From: Melampsora larici-populina 98AG31
Lineage: Eukaryota; Basidiomycota; Pucciniomycetes; Pucciniales; Melampsoraceae
Length of the DNA: 64,000 nt
Direction: 5' to 3'
Assembly (NCBI RefSeq): GCF_000204055.1
Contig: NW_006768775.1
Location: forward strand, 1,136,322-1,200,321
The notes under the pieces were generated by a model. That model had not been told where the DNA came from, ran no database searches, and was given only the letters and a program-made list of their open reading frames with translations. Positions 31,435 to 43,547 of this stretch are shown one piece after another; the stretch's first letter is position 1; every line of letters starts with the position of its first letter. The position numbers and the translations under genes were made by a program.

Positions 31435-34400
31435 ATGATCACCAGAAGTTCAAGCTCTAATTCTAAAAAGAAACCTTCAGATAACAACAACGACACCCAA
31501 ACACCCGAGAACACTACCAATCCCGATTCCGACTCCGATAAGGACGTTGACTTGCTACCCAAAGAGCAAGATTTAGCTTCAGATTTAAAACCATCGATTA
31601 AAGTTTCAGATATGTCTAAAGATCCACCACCCCACAAAGTTTCTGATCATTACACCTTGATGGATTTCTTCGTTAAGATGCCAACACTAGTTAACAAGGC
31701 TGTGGCCACGCTAGATGATGAAGGATCGAATTACCTTAACTGGAAAAACAACCTATATGTTTTAGTTGATTTTATCACCAAGATTCCCGATTACTTAGAT
31801 CAAGATAGAAAACAAACCACTGGTGATGATGTGATAACTCAAATGATAAGGGCATCAGTTTGCGAATCACTTAGATTACAAATTGATCCCAAACAATCAG
31901 CCTTCACCGTTTTCAACAGCTTGAAAGCTCTATTTCACTTTCCTACTTGTTCTACTCACCTCAGTTTATGGAAAGAGATACTTCAATCTAAAGTAGATTC
32001 ACCAGATGCAGTAGCAGCTCACCTATCAAAGATGAAAGCTAAGATTGAAGAATTACAACGAACCGGTTTTCTCTTTACCAAAGATTCCTTTCTTAGCGTC
32101 GTTATGCAACTCGGTCTGTCTCAACAATTTGCGAACGTTAATACCATCTTGGACTCCAGATTGCGTAACAGCCCTGATACACCAATCACATCTAGAGAGA
32201 CTGAAGAGGCGATCTGCAATGAAACTCATCGATTGACGGAGTCGGCAGTTGATTTATTACCGAACATCTCAGCTTTGAACATCAACAATCGAAAGCCTAG
32301 AGTACAACCGCCGGCGAGTCCACCATCTCAACGACGTTACCAAACCCCAACTCAGAGTTCAGGTAGAACGTACACATCTAAGTTGAACTTCAAGGTCGGC
32401 CCAAACACACCAGCCCACCTGAAGAACTGTTTTGACTGTGGTGGCGAACACTGGTCTAAAACGCCTCAATGCCCCAAGTCACCAAATTACGATCGTGAAC
32501 TAGCTCGACAAGATTTTTCCCAACAATCTCCATCCAGAGGCCCTTTCAGAGCGAACGTCGCTGACGCATGCCACGGATTCAATATATCCTCCCCACTACC
32601 TCACTCGGTCTACAGTACTGAATCAGCTGTCACTGAAGATTGGCATCAAGGCGAGGCGATACTAGACTCTGGCGCTACACACCACGTGACCAATGAGGTG
32701 GGTGCTTTGATCAACTATACCACCTTGTCAAAACCAATTCCTCTCCACGTAGCAACTGAATCAGACGGAAATTTCCTTACAGGAACTGGGTCATTGAACT
32801 TCTGAAGTGATGATGGATCTCCTGTTTTGATGCACAATGTCTATTACTGTGAACGGGCAAAAGGCACATTAATTTCATTGGCTGCTCTGGTGGAGGAAGG
32901 GAATACTTTTTCAATTTCTGGTCTCAACTTGTCTCTAAACTTAGGATCTCATGTCTTGACTTCTATGTACAAGCAAAGAAGATGGCTGCTGCCTATGTTT
33001 ACCCCGTGTGAACTCAACCATGAGCCCGACATCAAACCACCACCAGTATCAACTTGCCGAACCTACACCGTAGAGCAGAGCAATGAGGCCCTCAAGTGGC
33101 ATAAACGTTTTGGTCACGTTGGATTGAGGGTGGTGAAGCAATTGTTAAGCAAGGAGATGATGACAGGACTTCCCGAACAGATTGAAAACGCACCATTCAC
33201 CTGTTCTGACTGTCTGCTTAGCAAGAGTCTGAGACATCAAACGCTGGGTCCGTTGGGAAGAGAACGGCCCCAACCGCTTGAATTGATTGTCTCAGATATT
33301 GCAGGACCTTTTGAAGCTGGATCTTTTGGCTACCGCTACATGCTCACTATCCGAGACGTGGCTACGACATTCACCGACGTGACAATCCTGAAGTCAAAAG
33401 ACCAAGCACCTGGAGCTCTCAAGGATTTTGTTGCAAAAATGGAACAACAAACCTCGAGGAAGATCAAAACGCTACGGACCGACGGAGCTGGAGAATTCAC
33501 CTCAACCACTTCCGTCGCTTGGCTGAAATCTCAAGGCATCACCAAGGAAAAGACCCTACCTTACGAGCACAACCAGAACGGCTGTGCCGAAAGATCTATC
33601 CGCACAGTAGGTGATATGGGTCGAACCATGCTGATAAGCTCAAAGTTACCCCGACACTTTTGGTGTTTCGCTTACCTCACTGCCGGCTACCTTCACAACG
33701 TACTACCAAACGTGAACACTAGAGATCAGACCCCATTCGAGCTTTTATTCGGTGTGAAACCACACCTTGAGGGACTACGCACGTTTGGAGAAGAAGCCTA
33801 CGTTCATATACCATCTGAGAGACGTGGAAAACTTGAACCACGAGCTCAAAAATGTACGTTCATAGGTTATGTAGCAGGTAGTAAAGGGTGGAGGTTTTAC
33901 AACTTTGATTCCAACAAAGTCGTCGAGTCTTCTATGGCTGTTTTCACGGAAGACAAGACACCGATGTTAGAAGCCACACCCGATTCGAACCTATCCAAAG
34001 GTAGCTTAACTCATATCCTAAATGCTCTACAACTTGGTGATTTCGACGCTGAGGAGGCTGTGATGCAACAAGACGCTCTCGTAGCACAAGTCAAAAACGC
34101 CCTGAAGGATGGTGATCCTACCATACCAAAAACCTACGCGGAGGCCATGAGAAGACCCGATGCAGATAAGTGGATGGAAGCATGCAAAAGAGAAATGGAT
34201 CAATTTGATGAGATGGGTGTGTGGGAAGAAAGTGACTTGCCTGCTGGAAGAAAAGTAACACAAGCCAAATGGGTATTTGACATCAAATCTGACGGAACTT
34301 ACAAAGCCCGGTATGTTGCGAAGGGTTTTACCCAGATTGAAGGTATCAATTTCAAGGAGACTTTTGCACCTACCGCCAGCTTCGCCGTACTGAGGATGCT

Positions 34401-35640
34401 AGTAGTTGTTGCCGCGATGCTCCAATGGCACACCCTCAAATTCGATGTCACCACGGCCTACCTTCACAGCGATATGGACGAAGACATCTGGGTCCTACCT
34501 CCTCCTGGCTATGGTCATCGATCGAGAGTAATGAAGTGCTTGAAAGCTTTATATGGAACGAAGCAAGCTGGGAGATGTTGGTGGAAGTTCATAGCGGCCA
34601 AATTAGAAAGCATGGGATTCACGCCAAGCCAGTTCAATATGAGCTTCTATATCTTTCGACGAGGGAACGATACGTGTCTCCTCTGGTTGCATGTCGATGA
34701 CGGTGCGGTTACAGGTAGCAGCATCCCCTTACTGCGTGAGATAGAACAAGGCTTACACGCTGAGATCAAAATCAAATGGGGGACTGAGCTGAAATCGATG
34801 GTGGGAGTTGAAATCAACTGAACCTCACCTTCTACTTTTGAACTGTCACAACCCAAGCTCACGAACCAAATCATCTCTGACAACGCCGACCTTCTTTCCG
34901 TACTTAGCGCTGAAAACCCGATTCAAGTATTGACAAGACTTGAGACCTGCTCGTCTTATCCACCGGTAGATGGGGGGAGATACTTATCTATCATTGGATC
35001 TTTAAGTTACTTAGCTGTTGGCACCAGACCCAATCTGTCTTACTCGGTCAACTTCTTAGCAAGATATGCAAAGACACCTCAAGATGCTCATTGGAACGCT
35101 TTGAAACACCTGCTACGATATTTGCGGAATACGGCAGGAATGGGACTAATTATCAATCCCAAGGCGAACAAATACCGAGCACCGATGGAAACATTTGTGG
35201 ATGCGAACTGGGGAGGAGAATTCGGGAGATCATCTTACGGTCATGTAACACAATTGTTTGGGGTACCTGTGGCTTGGGTAGCGAGGAGACAGGCTTGTGT
35301 GGCGACTTCGACTTGTCATGCGGAATTCATGGCAATAGGAGCTGCTTGTAGGGATTCGGTTTGGCTACACTCACTGGCAGCGGATATGCTTCCAGACTTA
35401 CCATCACCTTTATTACTTTGTGACAACTCATCATCAGTACATGTATCAAAGGACAACTCCGCGAACAAAAGAACTCGACATGCAGACAGAGAATATTATT
35501 ACATAAATGAACAACTATTTAAGAAGAAAGTCAACATTCAATGGATACCAGCAGCCGAGCAAGTAGCAGACGTGTTTACCAAACCCTTAGGACCAACTAA
35601 ACATAGGGAAGCTGTTAAAATGCTGGGAATGAGGGCTTAG
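31435..35640 (+). CDS. Ty1/copia gag-pol, two in-frame TGA codons
   Basis: A single frame of 1402 codons with only two stops (TGA at 32803 and 34819). Order: gag with NYLNWKNNLYVLVDFITKIP and an atypical knuckle CFDCGGEHWSKTPQC; protease AILDSGATHHVTNE; HHCC pre-integrase domain (WHKRFGHVG ... CSDCLLSK); integrase core with Asp in LIVSDIAGPF, Asp in LRTDGAGEF and Glu in NGCAERSIRT; RT with FAPTASFAVLRMLV, KFDVTTAYLHSDMDEDI, ALYGTKQAGRCWWK and LLWLHVDDGAV; RNase H with VDANWGGEFGRSSYGHV, ATSTCHAEFMAIGAACRD and VADVFTKPLG. All catalytic residues are present. Both TGAs fall at sites where Arg (CGA) would fit. Translated as two or three pieces it is probably inactive, but very recently so. The gene order PR-IN-RT-RH is that of Ty1/copia. 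Confidence 0.92.
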
Positions 35641-35715
35641 TTTTTTTTATTTTTGTTTCTTGTTTTGTTTTTTCTATTTTTTGTTTTCTTTTTGTGGAGG
35701 TTTTTGTCTAGTCCT

Positions 35716-35724
35716 GGGGGGGAG
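35716..35724 (+). promoter_or_regulatory. Polypurine tract of the copia element
   Basis: GGGGGGGAG immediately before the TG of the 3' LTR; it primes plus-strand DNA synthesis in LTR retrotransposons. Confidence 0.7.
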
Positions 35725-36002
35725 TGTTGAGTTTTAGAGTCTACTGTACATGACTAGACTAAAACCTTGTACGCGTAGTAGCATAGTCTTGTACTGGGGG
35801 TAGCAGTTTGGTTAGATAGCGCTCGCTCCACCCGATCTGTTCCGTTTCTTCACCATCGAAGATTGGAACTGTTCTCGGATGGGGTGAAGCGACGAGCGCT
35901 GACCTTTAGCTTTAACAGGTTAGTTAGCTTTGCAAGACCATCGAAGATTGGAACTGTTCTCGGATCGGGTGAAGCGACGAGCGCTGACCTTTAGCTTTAA
36001 CA
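35725..36002 (+). repeat. 3' LTR of the copia element
   Basis: 278 bp, same length as the 5' LTR, about eight differences; three of them are C/T or G/A changes at CpG positions. It ends CTTTAACA. Confidence 0.88.
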
Positions 36003-36051
36003 CGCTCGACGCCTCGCGAGGATGCGCGAGCGTGGGACTTTGCTAAGTTTA

Positions 36052-36827
36052 GTCGAGGCTATGGAATTCTTTGACAGGGAGATTCTTTTCATCTCACGTG
36101 CTCACTTCTCTTGTCTGTTTCTGACAGCGCGCACAGACCACCTCGACAAAAAATCTTTGTCGAAGTGGCAAGCTTTTCGGGAACGACAGACCAAGGCCAG
36201 TGGCAGTGCTGTCCTTGACAACATCGTGTCTCTCACACCGTTTTCTCATAGCCCAACGGATCCGAATGTGACTTGTACCGTCAGACAGTCAAGACGCACT
36301 GCCACTCACCGTCCCACGGATTCGGCGAATGAAGCTCCGGATTTTCTGTTTGCATAAAGTCCGAGTCTCCAGGCAAGCTTTTGCGTCCGACTTCGGCAAG
36401 GAGAGCCCGTGCCTTGACCTCCACCTTCAGTCTCCCATCGAGGACCTCTCGGGAGTTGAGTCTCACATCAATGGCCTTATGAGAGAATGAAGTCTGTTTA
36501 AAATAGATCAGATTGACAATTTTTTTCATCATGATATCATCAGATATATGTGATGTAATAATTATAAACTCAAGAAAGTCGCACGCACGTATTGTTCCAA
36601 TCACTGGGAGGATAATTCTGTCACTCGAATTTTGAATTTCGGCAATCTATGTATGAGATGTAGTGACATGAGTTGAGATGGCACATGCTGGTACATGGCT
36701 TATAATGAGCAGCTACCTTTGGTTGCGAAAGAGGTCGATATCCCCCCAGCTCATCACATAAATATCTCATCCTCACTGTACCTTTTGCTTCACTTCAGGA
36801 TTGTTTCACCGTTGATATTTTTTTATA
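36052..36827. other. Right half of split repeat, then gene upstream region
   Basis: 36052-36175 is the right half of the dispersed repeat (reverse match to about 16965-17083). From 36176 to 36827 I see no supported gene. It contains the promoter of the secreted-protein gene; the leader ends in a T-rich stretch just before the ATG at 36828. Confidence 0.55.
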
Positions 36828-37968
36828 ATGCTCGCCACCAGCTTTCCTATTGCCATTGCGGCCCTCGTGGCTATCGTGGCCAACCCAACTGTCAAGGCTA
36901 CTGAGCATACTCTCTGCTTCAACTATTTCATGCAGAAGGATGGGTGTGTCTTTTCAACTGCTGATCCGCGTACTCGTTGTGATATCCATGGTCACCCTCC
37001 CAAGAAGGGTGTATGTGAGGTAAGGTTCATTCCTAATCTTTTCTTTGTCCGCCGCACATTCTGACCTATGGATTGTATCTTCAATAGCTCAAACCTCCTG
37101 CAGGGCAAACTCACCAACGTCGTGAGGAACATACTCTAGACCGTCGTTACGATACTCCTGAGGGCGCTCAAAGTGTTAGTATTATGCTATTTATTCTTCA
37201 AATCTATTTGAAACTAACTCGCATGTGATCTACTACAGTTTTTTGTTGCTGGTGGAAATGGAGTGAGTAGAAAGAGACTTTCTGGCTTGTCTTTCAATAA
37301 CCAATAATTTTGATTTTTAGATCTGCGGTTTCTATGATACCAATAACCCCGGTGCTTGTCTTTGGACTGGAGCTGAGGACGCAGCAGGAAACCCGTTAGG
37401 AGGATGGTTAAATGAGTAAATATCACATAATTTCAAAAAGATTCAAATAAACCATTCTTGCAGATTTTTATTGACTTGTTCGTCAAATCAGCACGAAGAC
37501 CTCGAATTGTGGCAAGTTTCTTTATATCATGCGGGAGAAACGACCTGAGACGGTAATCTATGTCCCCGTTGTTGATGGTTCGTCCTTGGTTATCTTACCG
37601 AAATGAGGAAGCGAGACAAACGTTGGGTATCATCTAAAGATAACTCTCGGTTCTTTTCAGGATGTGACTTTGGTGTCAAAACCCCAGACAACGGATGTTT
37701 TCATATCGGTGTGACTAGAGCTGTAAGTTTCTGAATCTTGATCTTCAAGTTGAATGGTTGTATCTGACTTTGTGGTACTTGGATAGACTTTCTTTGCTCT
37801 TCAACCTACAGAAGAAGAGAAGAACCAAGGTTACCTTACTGGTCTCACCTGGGATTTGTGAGTATTTCAACTTTGGTTTGTTTCTTTTTGATTTTTGTTG
37901 ATTTTTGATGTTTTGAAATCGACAGCGACAACCTCAGTGGTCAGCACACCCGAAATGGACCTGTTTAG
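36828..37968 (+). CDS. Cysteine-rich secreted protein, candidate effector
   Basis: Eight exons: 36828-37019, 37088-37174, 37239-37262, 37321-37415, 37492-37577, 37661-37722, 37787-37857 and 37926-37968. Seven introns of 58-83 bp, all GT-AG (the donor at 37578 is GTTCGT). The lengths add up to 660 nt, 219 residues. The signal peptide is MLATSFPIAIAALVAIVANP then TVKA (likely cut after residue 24). The mature protein has nine Cys: CFNYFMQKDGC, RTRCDIHG, GVCE, ICGFYDTNNPGACLW, NCGKF, GCDFG and DNGCFHIG. The second exon is rich in basic residues (HQRREEHTLDRRYD), a possible processing site. I know no named domain for it. Small size, signal peptide and many Cys make it a candidate apoplastic or haustorial effector by the usual rust criteria; function is not shown. 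Confidence 0.85.
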
Positions 37969-39720
37969 AACAAGGTCATTCATTCCATGATGTGCTTAGT
38001 GATGCAATCAATATGACTTCCGCATTCAGTACACAACTGCCTATATGCCTGAACACGTTCAATGTACTCTCAGAATGACCTTAATGTTGACTGCTTGATA
38101 ACACTCATCAGTCGTTTCCTCATTATCTTGTTTCCGCAATCCTTGTCTATTTCACCTTACTATCGTATTTTCCTAGTCTTCATCGATTTTTGTATTTGAT
38201 GCCCTCGACATTCAAGTTTTGAGAGACATTCTAACCACGCAGATCACAATTTCACCTAGCCTTGCTGACCGCGATTGTTCTCAGGACTGAAGAGGACCAA
38301 GACGCCTTATGATCTTGGGTTCTAGTGCCTAGGTAGTAGGATCTTACTATATGTGTAAGACTTCAAAACGTGCATCCTGCATACGGTTTGACCGTGGTAC
38401 AATTACGCCGTTCCATTCAGTGGTTGGTGAGGGTTTCTGGCAGGCAGGCAAAGAATCGAAAAAAGAGGGTACTGATTCAGGTGGTGGGCGCGCCTTTGAA
38501 GCAAAAAAAACATTAAAAACATACAAAAATCTTCTCAGAAACAGCAATCAAGGCTATGATGAAGCTCAAACACAAATGGGGATGTGGGAAGAGCTCTGTT
38601 TCAGGTCAAGATGACCACCCTTTCAAGATAACAATTACAGATATGTATGTTTTGTTGAAGAACTAAGTTAAGGGTCCTGCAACTCATGAGATGAACAACT
38701 GTTAGCGAAAAAATCTTACGTTTGGATGTTATAAGTCTCTTTGAGGGATATTTGAACCACTTCTGAACAACAAATCAGATCAGAACCTCAATCAACCTAC
38801 AACCTTTACTCTGAATTCCGTTTTAAGAAACCCTTCCTTGTACTACGAGTACTCGCTCGACGATAGCTAGATTACCAGCTTCCAGGAGCTGTGGCTTCCA
38901 AGTCTGACACTTTTCATCTTTTGTCACTAATCAGAGTACCAAGAGCCCACCAAGTAAGGTACTGGACAACATAATTGAACAAATCTGAGTAAAAACAAAT
39001 CTAACAATGAATAAAGTATTGCGTAGTTTGTATTAGATCATGATATTAAGAGGATCTGTCTCTTGATATATATGTATTATGGATTGGGGGCTCAAGCAGG
39101 ATCGTTAAAAGAGTTGACCATTTTCTTTTGACAATATGTATGCAACCAAAACCACAGCCAGGCGCGCCTCAAGCTTGAACGCGGCCTTGAAACACAAAGA
39201 TTTCAATGGATATAATCACATGTGAGACCTAGAATGGGAAAAGGCTTGAAGAGATTCTTTTGCGGATCCTCCAACCTGTAAGTGTTGTATCTAGGATCAC
39301 TATAGTCTAAGAGACCGGGTTTGAGCTCATCTGAGTTTGGTAAACGATTCAAGTCAAGACTCGAACCCCAATTTACCTTGACTGTCAGCTCAGCCTCGAG
39401 GTTGACTGTTCCATAAATCACAGCCTTACAAGAGTGCTCAAAAAGAAAAGGCAACAAGGTATAAATACATTCTTTTGCCTGTGATTGAAACATAAATCAC
39501 TCAAACTCATTCTTTGGTTCTCTTGATTCTCAAAACCATCAAATTCAAGAAACTAAAATCAAAAAGTTTTTACATTTAACCTTTTATACAATCCAAAACC
39601 CCATTCAACCAATTTTCTTTCTCTTTCGTCTCTCTCTCTCTCTCTTTCTTCCCAAAAGATGACCCAATGAAAAAAACATCGTTATTTTTTCCCAAATCAA
39701 ACAAAGAAACCACAAATAGT
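37969..39720. other. Intergenic, no supported gene
   Basis: About 1.75 kb. GGCGCGCC occurs at about 38487 and 39163, in contexts that look like repeat remnants. A minus-strand 96-codon frame at 39203-39493 shows no domain and may be chance. A CT microsatellite lies at 39629-39648, just past the stop of the PPR gene. Confidence 0.4.
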
Positions 39721-42355
39721 TCACCAAGAATGTTCAATATCCAAAACGATTCTTTCGATCCATCTAGGAATCAACCAATCCCGACCTCTCAGCTCGACAA
39801 TCAATTTCTTAGCCAATCCAATCTGACCTAATTCTTTTAATCTTCTCAATAAGATCCCATAAGAATCTAAATCTTTTCTACAAGAAGATTTAAAGAATTC
39901 CATGGCTTCTTGAATTTGATGTGTAGAAAGAAGTGTATCTAATAAAGCATGTTCGATCACTTCATTGATTTGATGTCCATGTGATTTCATTCGATCTATC
40001 AGTTTCATTGCTTCTTTAAACTTGGTACTCTTCAGTTGGTTCTCACTTGATCTGTATTCGTTCACATATGCTCGTAAGTAACCTTGAATTAGAGCAGTAT
40101 ACGTGATCGCAGTTGTAGCACTACATCCAACAAAATCAGTACTATAAAACACACAAACAAATCAACCAGCCAAATAATAATTTGAAAACTTACATTCCTT
40201 TCTGTTCAATCTCATCTACTAATCCAACAGCAATTTCAAGTTCTTCAAGTTGACCCGATCTACATAAATGATGTACGATCGAACCATAAGTGATCGCATT
40301 AGCTTTAAGACCTAAACTATCCATTAAGTTTAACAATTTCTTAGCCAAAGTTTGATCACCACCTAATTTCATTAAAACATTTAATAAGATTGTAAATGAA
40401 ATCACATCAGGTTGAATTGAAATAGATTCAAATCTTTTTAAAACCATGAGGATTGAATTTAAATCATTAGATTTCGAATAGAAATTTAAAAAATGATTTA
40501 ATGTAGTCGAATTTAATTTTGGATCACTCTTCTTGATGATCATCTTTTGGATTAATCCTTCAGCTCTTTCAATTAATTTGTATCGTAAAAGAGATGAAAT
40601 TATTAAATTGAATCCTTCAATTGGAAACTGATTTGAAAGTTTAATCGATTCTTTATTAAGTAAGATTGAATCAATAGCTTCTAATCCTAAATCGATTGAT
40701 TTACTTGAAGCAGAACTAAAAGAAGTACTGATCATTAAACATCTAATGTTTAAATCAGCTTCAAGTCGATCTTCAAGTCTCATTCGATCATAAAACCTTT
40801 TAGTCACTTCATAATCTTGTTTCCATATCGTTCCACGTAAGATTGATGCCCATAAATAAAGTGACATTCCTTTACAAGATTTGCGTACGAATCTAATCAC
40901 TTCTTCTACTTTTTCTAGATCTCCTAATCTAGCAAACGTAGTGAGAAAGACACCAATGATCCTTTGAGTGAGTAAGATCGGTTTAGAAACTTTCTTAGGC
41001 GATTTCGATTTCTTCAGTTGGTCATCTTCTGATTGGTCTTGAATTAAACTCAATGGATCTTCTTCAACATAAATTCCATCTTCTATCAAATTAGAACTAT
41101 TTAAATGAATCACAGGTTCTTTCCAATCTAGCTGAATCCAACCAGGTTCATCAGGCAACGAATCAGGTCCTTCAAACCCTTCACGAATCCTGTACCAAAG
41201 ATCTTCAGCTGATCTTCTTCCACCATCTCTTTCTCCTCTAAACGTTCTTCTCATAAACCTAATCATCCTTTCATCACTCTCAACCCCATGATCTGTTTCT
41301 TCCCCTACGTAACTTGTCGTTGGTCTTTTCCACATTAATGCTAATTCAATCGATCTTATAAAATATTTGACTCTTTCTGAATCCGATAATCGGTTTATAT
41401 ACTTTTCTTTTGGCCATTGGATTGTAGAAGAAATCGAAGTTAATAAAGAATTAATTAAAGTTTCTAGTTTAGGTCCCTTGGTCATCATAGCTGAAATAGC
41501 AATCAAACCTGTAAAGAATTGTCCATCGATTGAAATTAATTCTTGGTTTAATTCTTGGGTTTCAACTGATCCAATTCCACTACCCGGTCCAAACTTAGCA
41601 TCTCCTGATCTTCTTATCCTTTCTTTTCGTTTAGAAGTCTCTTTAATCCCATTCCAAACTTGTAAAACTTTCTCAAATTGGTTTTTCGAAATCGATTCCC
41701 AAGCCCATTCACCAAGTACCCCAATGGTAGGTCGATCACCTACCAAAACCAAGACTTGGCAACATCCTTTCCATTCTTCTTCTGACAAGTTTTCAGGTAA
41801 AGTCGTCTTTAACTTAATCAACACTAGATTTAATAAACTTAATAAAGTTTCACGTTGGATAGAGAATTCTAGTCCGGTATCTAGTTTATAGATTTCATGA
41901 AAACCTTTGATGATAGATGAATGAAAGGCTTCAGGATGTGATGTAGGTAATGATAAACCACGGTGTAGGTGGACTAAGGCAGCATTGTGGAGTGATGCGA
42001 TTGATGCACTTAGGTGTGGGATCGGATAGTTTCTTGTTGGTTTTGGAAACGAAGGTCTTGGTGGATGAGATGAGTTTGAGTTTGAGTTGGTTTGATGAGA
42101 TTTGATTGGACTTGAATGGATTGGAAAGATGATAGGATCGATTTGATGAGTTGGATAACCATAAGGAGGAATCGATCGATTAAACCAAAGTGGTGGATTT
42201 GATGAGTTGTTAGTAGTTGTTGTTCTTCTTGGTATTCTTTTAGATGAGTTGGATTGGTTTCTGATATTTTTGAAACTGGCAGTCTTCTGGGTGGTTCTTG
42301 ATAAATTTATTTTCATTTTACAATTTGGATTTCTTTTTACTTCTTCATGGCTCAT
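39721..42355 (-). CDS. Pentatricopeptide repeat (PPR) protein
   Basis: Two exons, 42355-40194 and 40141-39721, separated by a 52 bp intron (GTAAGT ... TTATAG), phase-correct, 860 residues. The C-terminal half has degenerate PPR helical hairpins, e.g. TLNHFLNFYSKSNDLNSILM, VISFTILLNVLMKLGG, AITYGSIVHHLCRSGQLEEL, ITYTALIQGYLRAY and KEAMKLIDRMKSHG. PPR proteins bind RNA and in fungi mostly act in mitochondrial RNA processing or translation. The N-terminus is basic and rich in Ser, Thr and Asn (from the second Met at 42316: MKINLSRTTQKTASFKNIRN), which fits a mitochondrial presequence and makes 42316 an alternative start. It is divergent from the Sen15-like gene, 176 bp away. Which organellar transcript it serves cannot be said. 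Confidence 0.88.
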
Positions 42356-42531
42356 GGGACACACTTCACTTCATTTTCCAATACTCGACTCATCACGATA
42401 ATATGCTTATAAACAGTGATTGATAAAGTCGGTCTTCATTCGCACTCGGAGTTTCAAAAAAACTTGACGATCCCAGTCTGAAGAATTATTTCTGGAACCA
42501 GAACTGTTCATCACCATTTATTGCTTACTCC
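42356..42531. promoter_or_regulatory. Shared divergent promoter region
   Basis: 176 bp between the start codons of the PPR gene (-) and the Sen15-like gene (+). So short a spacer must hold both promoters and both leaders. No clear TATA box on either side. Confidence 0.55.
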
Positions 42532-43547
42532 ATGGACGATAATATGATCAGTTCGGTAAATTCATCTTACTTGTGTGTGTTTTCAACAGTTTTCATCCAA
42601 GACATTCAATATCCATATTCTAAACCTCATATCCACATTATTTTGATTCTACAATTACCCATATTTGAAGTTCAATACAATCCAGAAATTGAAATGCTTT
42701 TTTCTTTGCTTGACTCTGTGTAGATCGACTCGATCAAATCGATAGCCAACCAATACCCACTCCAATCATCCGCCTTAATACAAGCTTATTCCGATCTAAG
42801 CGCCGGTAAGGAAATTCTTTTTCTTTCCCTTACCCTTGTACAATCAAATTTCATCTCGCTTAACACTCTAACTTCGCTTTGGGTTTTGAATAGCACAGCA
42901 ATGGATTGATTTACGTATTCAAACTTGTTCTTTGGAATCAAATTCATCCAAGGTTGTTTTACTTAGAGGAAAACCTAATCTAACTGTAAGTCAATCCATT
43001 CTATCATATCTTTTTTTCGAACTTATCATGATTGTAGAACCAAGAAGTGGAATGATCGGTTTAGAAATGAATTTTTTTAATTCCTGATCAAAAGATTTTT
43101 CGAGTTGATTTTTTTTTCATTCTTCATTCTTTATCATTTTTTCTTCATTATTGTATTCTTGGAATCCTCTAACCTTTTAAAACTTTCATTCTTTTTTTCC
43201 TTAATCTTATTCATTTTCTTTTTATATATATGACTTTTTCAAACTTACATAGGAACCCGAAAGATTAGTTTATCCAATTTCTTTAACCCAATCCACCAAT
43301 TTCAAAACGTAAGTCAAATCCCAATCTTTCCCTTTCCATTCCAAACCATTTCATCACCAAAGTATTCTAAAACTTTCAATCCATTTCTTTTCCTTTTTTT
43401 CTTTTTCATGGTAGGTTAAAAAATTTATTTAATCAGATTGGTTTTTCAACTCAAAAGATCTTACTAGCAATTATATCAAATGATTCATCAATAGTTTATT
43501 ATGAATTATCAAATGGAATCGTTTCACCTAAAGAAGTACCCGAATAA
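42532..43547 (+). CDS. SEN15: Sen15-like tRNA-splicing endonuclease subunit
   Basis: Five exons: 42532-42555, 42724-42805, 42894-42985, 43253-43308 and 43415-43547. Four GT-AG introns (88-267 bp) keep phase and give 128 residues. The N-terminal helix region is IDSIKSIANQYPLQSSALIQ, followed by QQWIDLRIQTCSLE and LVYPISLTQSTNFKTL; the C-terminal hallmark is KILLAIISNDSSIVYYELSN then GIVSPKEVPE, which matches the Sen15 domain pattern (LAI-x-DDSTxVYYxLxxGI). Sen15 is a non-catalytic subunit of the heterotetrameric enzyme that cuts introns out of nuclear pre-tRNAs. Its small size fits the family. The first exon has only eight codons, so the start is less certain than the rest. Confidence 0.82.

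Larger units (their letters stand above)
31079..36002 (+). mobile_element. Nearly intact Ty1/copia retrotransposon
   Basis: 5' LTR 31079-31356 and 3' LTR 35725-36002, both 278 bp and differing at about eight positions by eye. The primer-binding region GGTTTTGAGTCCC starts right after the 5' LTR (31357), and the purine tract GGGGGGGAG ends at 35724. One gag-pol frame lies between them. The flanks TGCTC (31074-31078) and CGCTC (36003-36007) match at four of five bases, the expected 5 bp duplication with one change. It sits in the right TIR of the Mutator-like MITE. Confidence 0.92.
30242..36051. mobile_element. Mutator-like MITE carrying a copia insertion
   Basis: Left end TAAACTTAGCAAAGTCCCAC at 30242; the right end, read in reverse from 36051, starts with the same bases. 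GTCGAGGCT directly flanks it at 30233-30241 and 36052-36060, a perfect 9 bp target duplication, and the related repeat at 17.1 kb shows the empty site. Without the copia element it is about 880 bp with inverted arms of about 240 bp (30242-30480 versus 30885-31078 plus 36003-36051). Each end is a ~50 bp hairpin from AAGTCCC to GGGACTT containing CGCGCATCCTCGCGAGGCG. It has no coding capacity. The 9 bp duplication and long TIRs fit a Mutator-like transposase acting in trans. Confidence 0.82.

Noticed and set aside
38480..39180. GGCGCGCC at two places as ends of one element
   Set aside because: The flanking bases do not form matching inverted repeats beyond the 8 bp site.
39203..39493. Minus-strand 96-codon frame downstream of the PPR gene
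   Set aside because: An acceptor-like CAATCACAG lies at its start, but no partner exon or domain was found.
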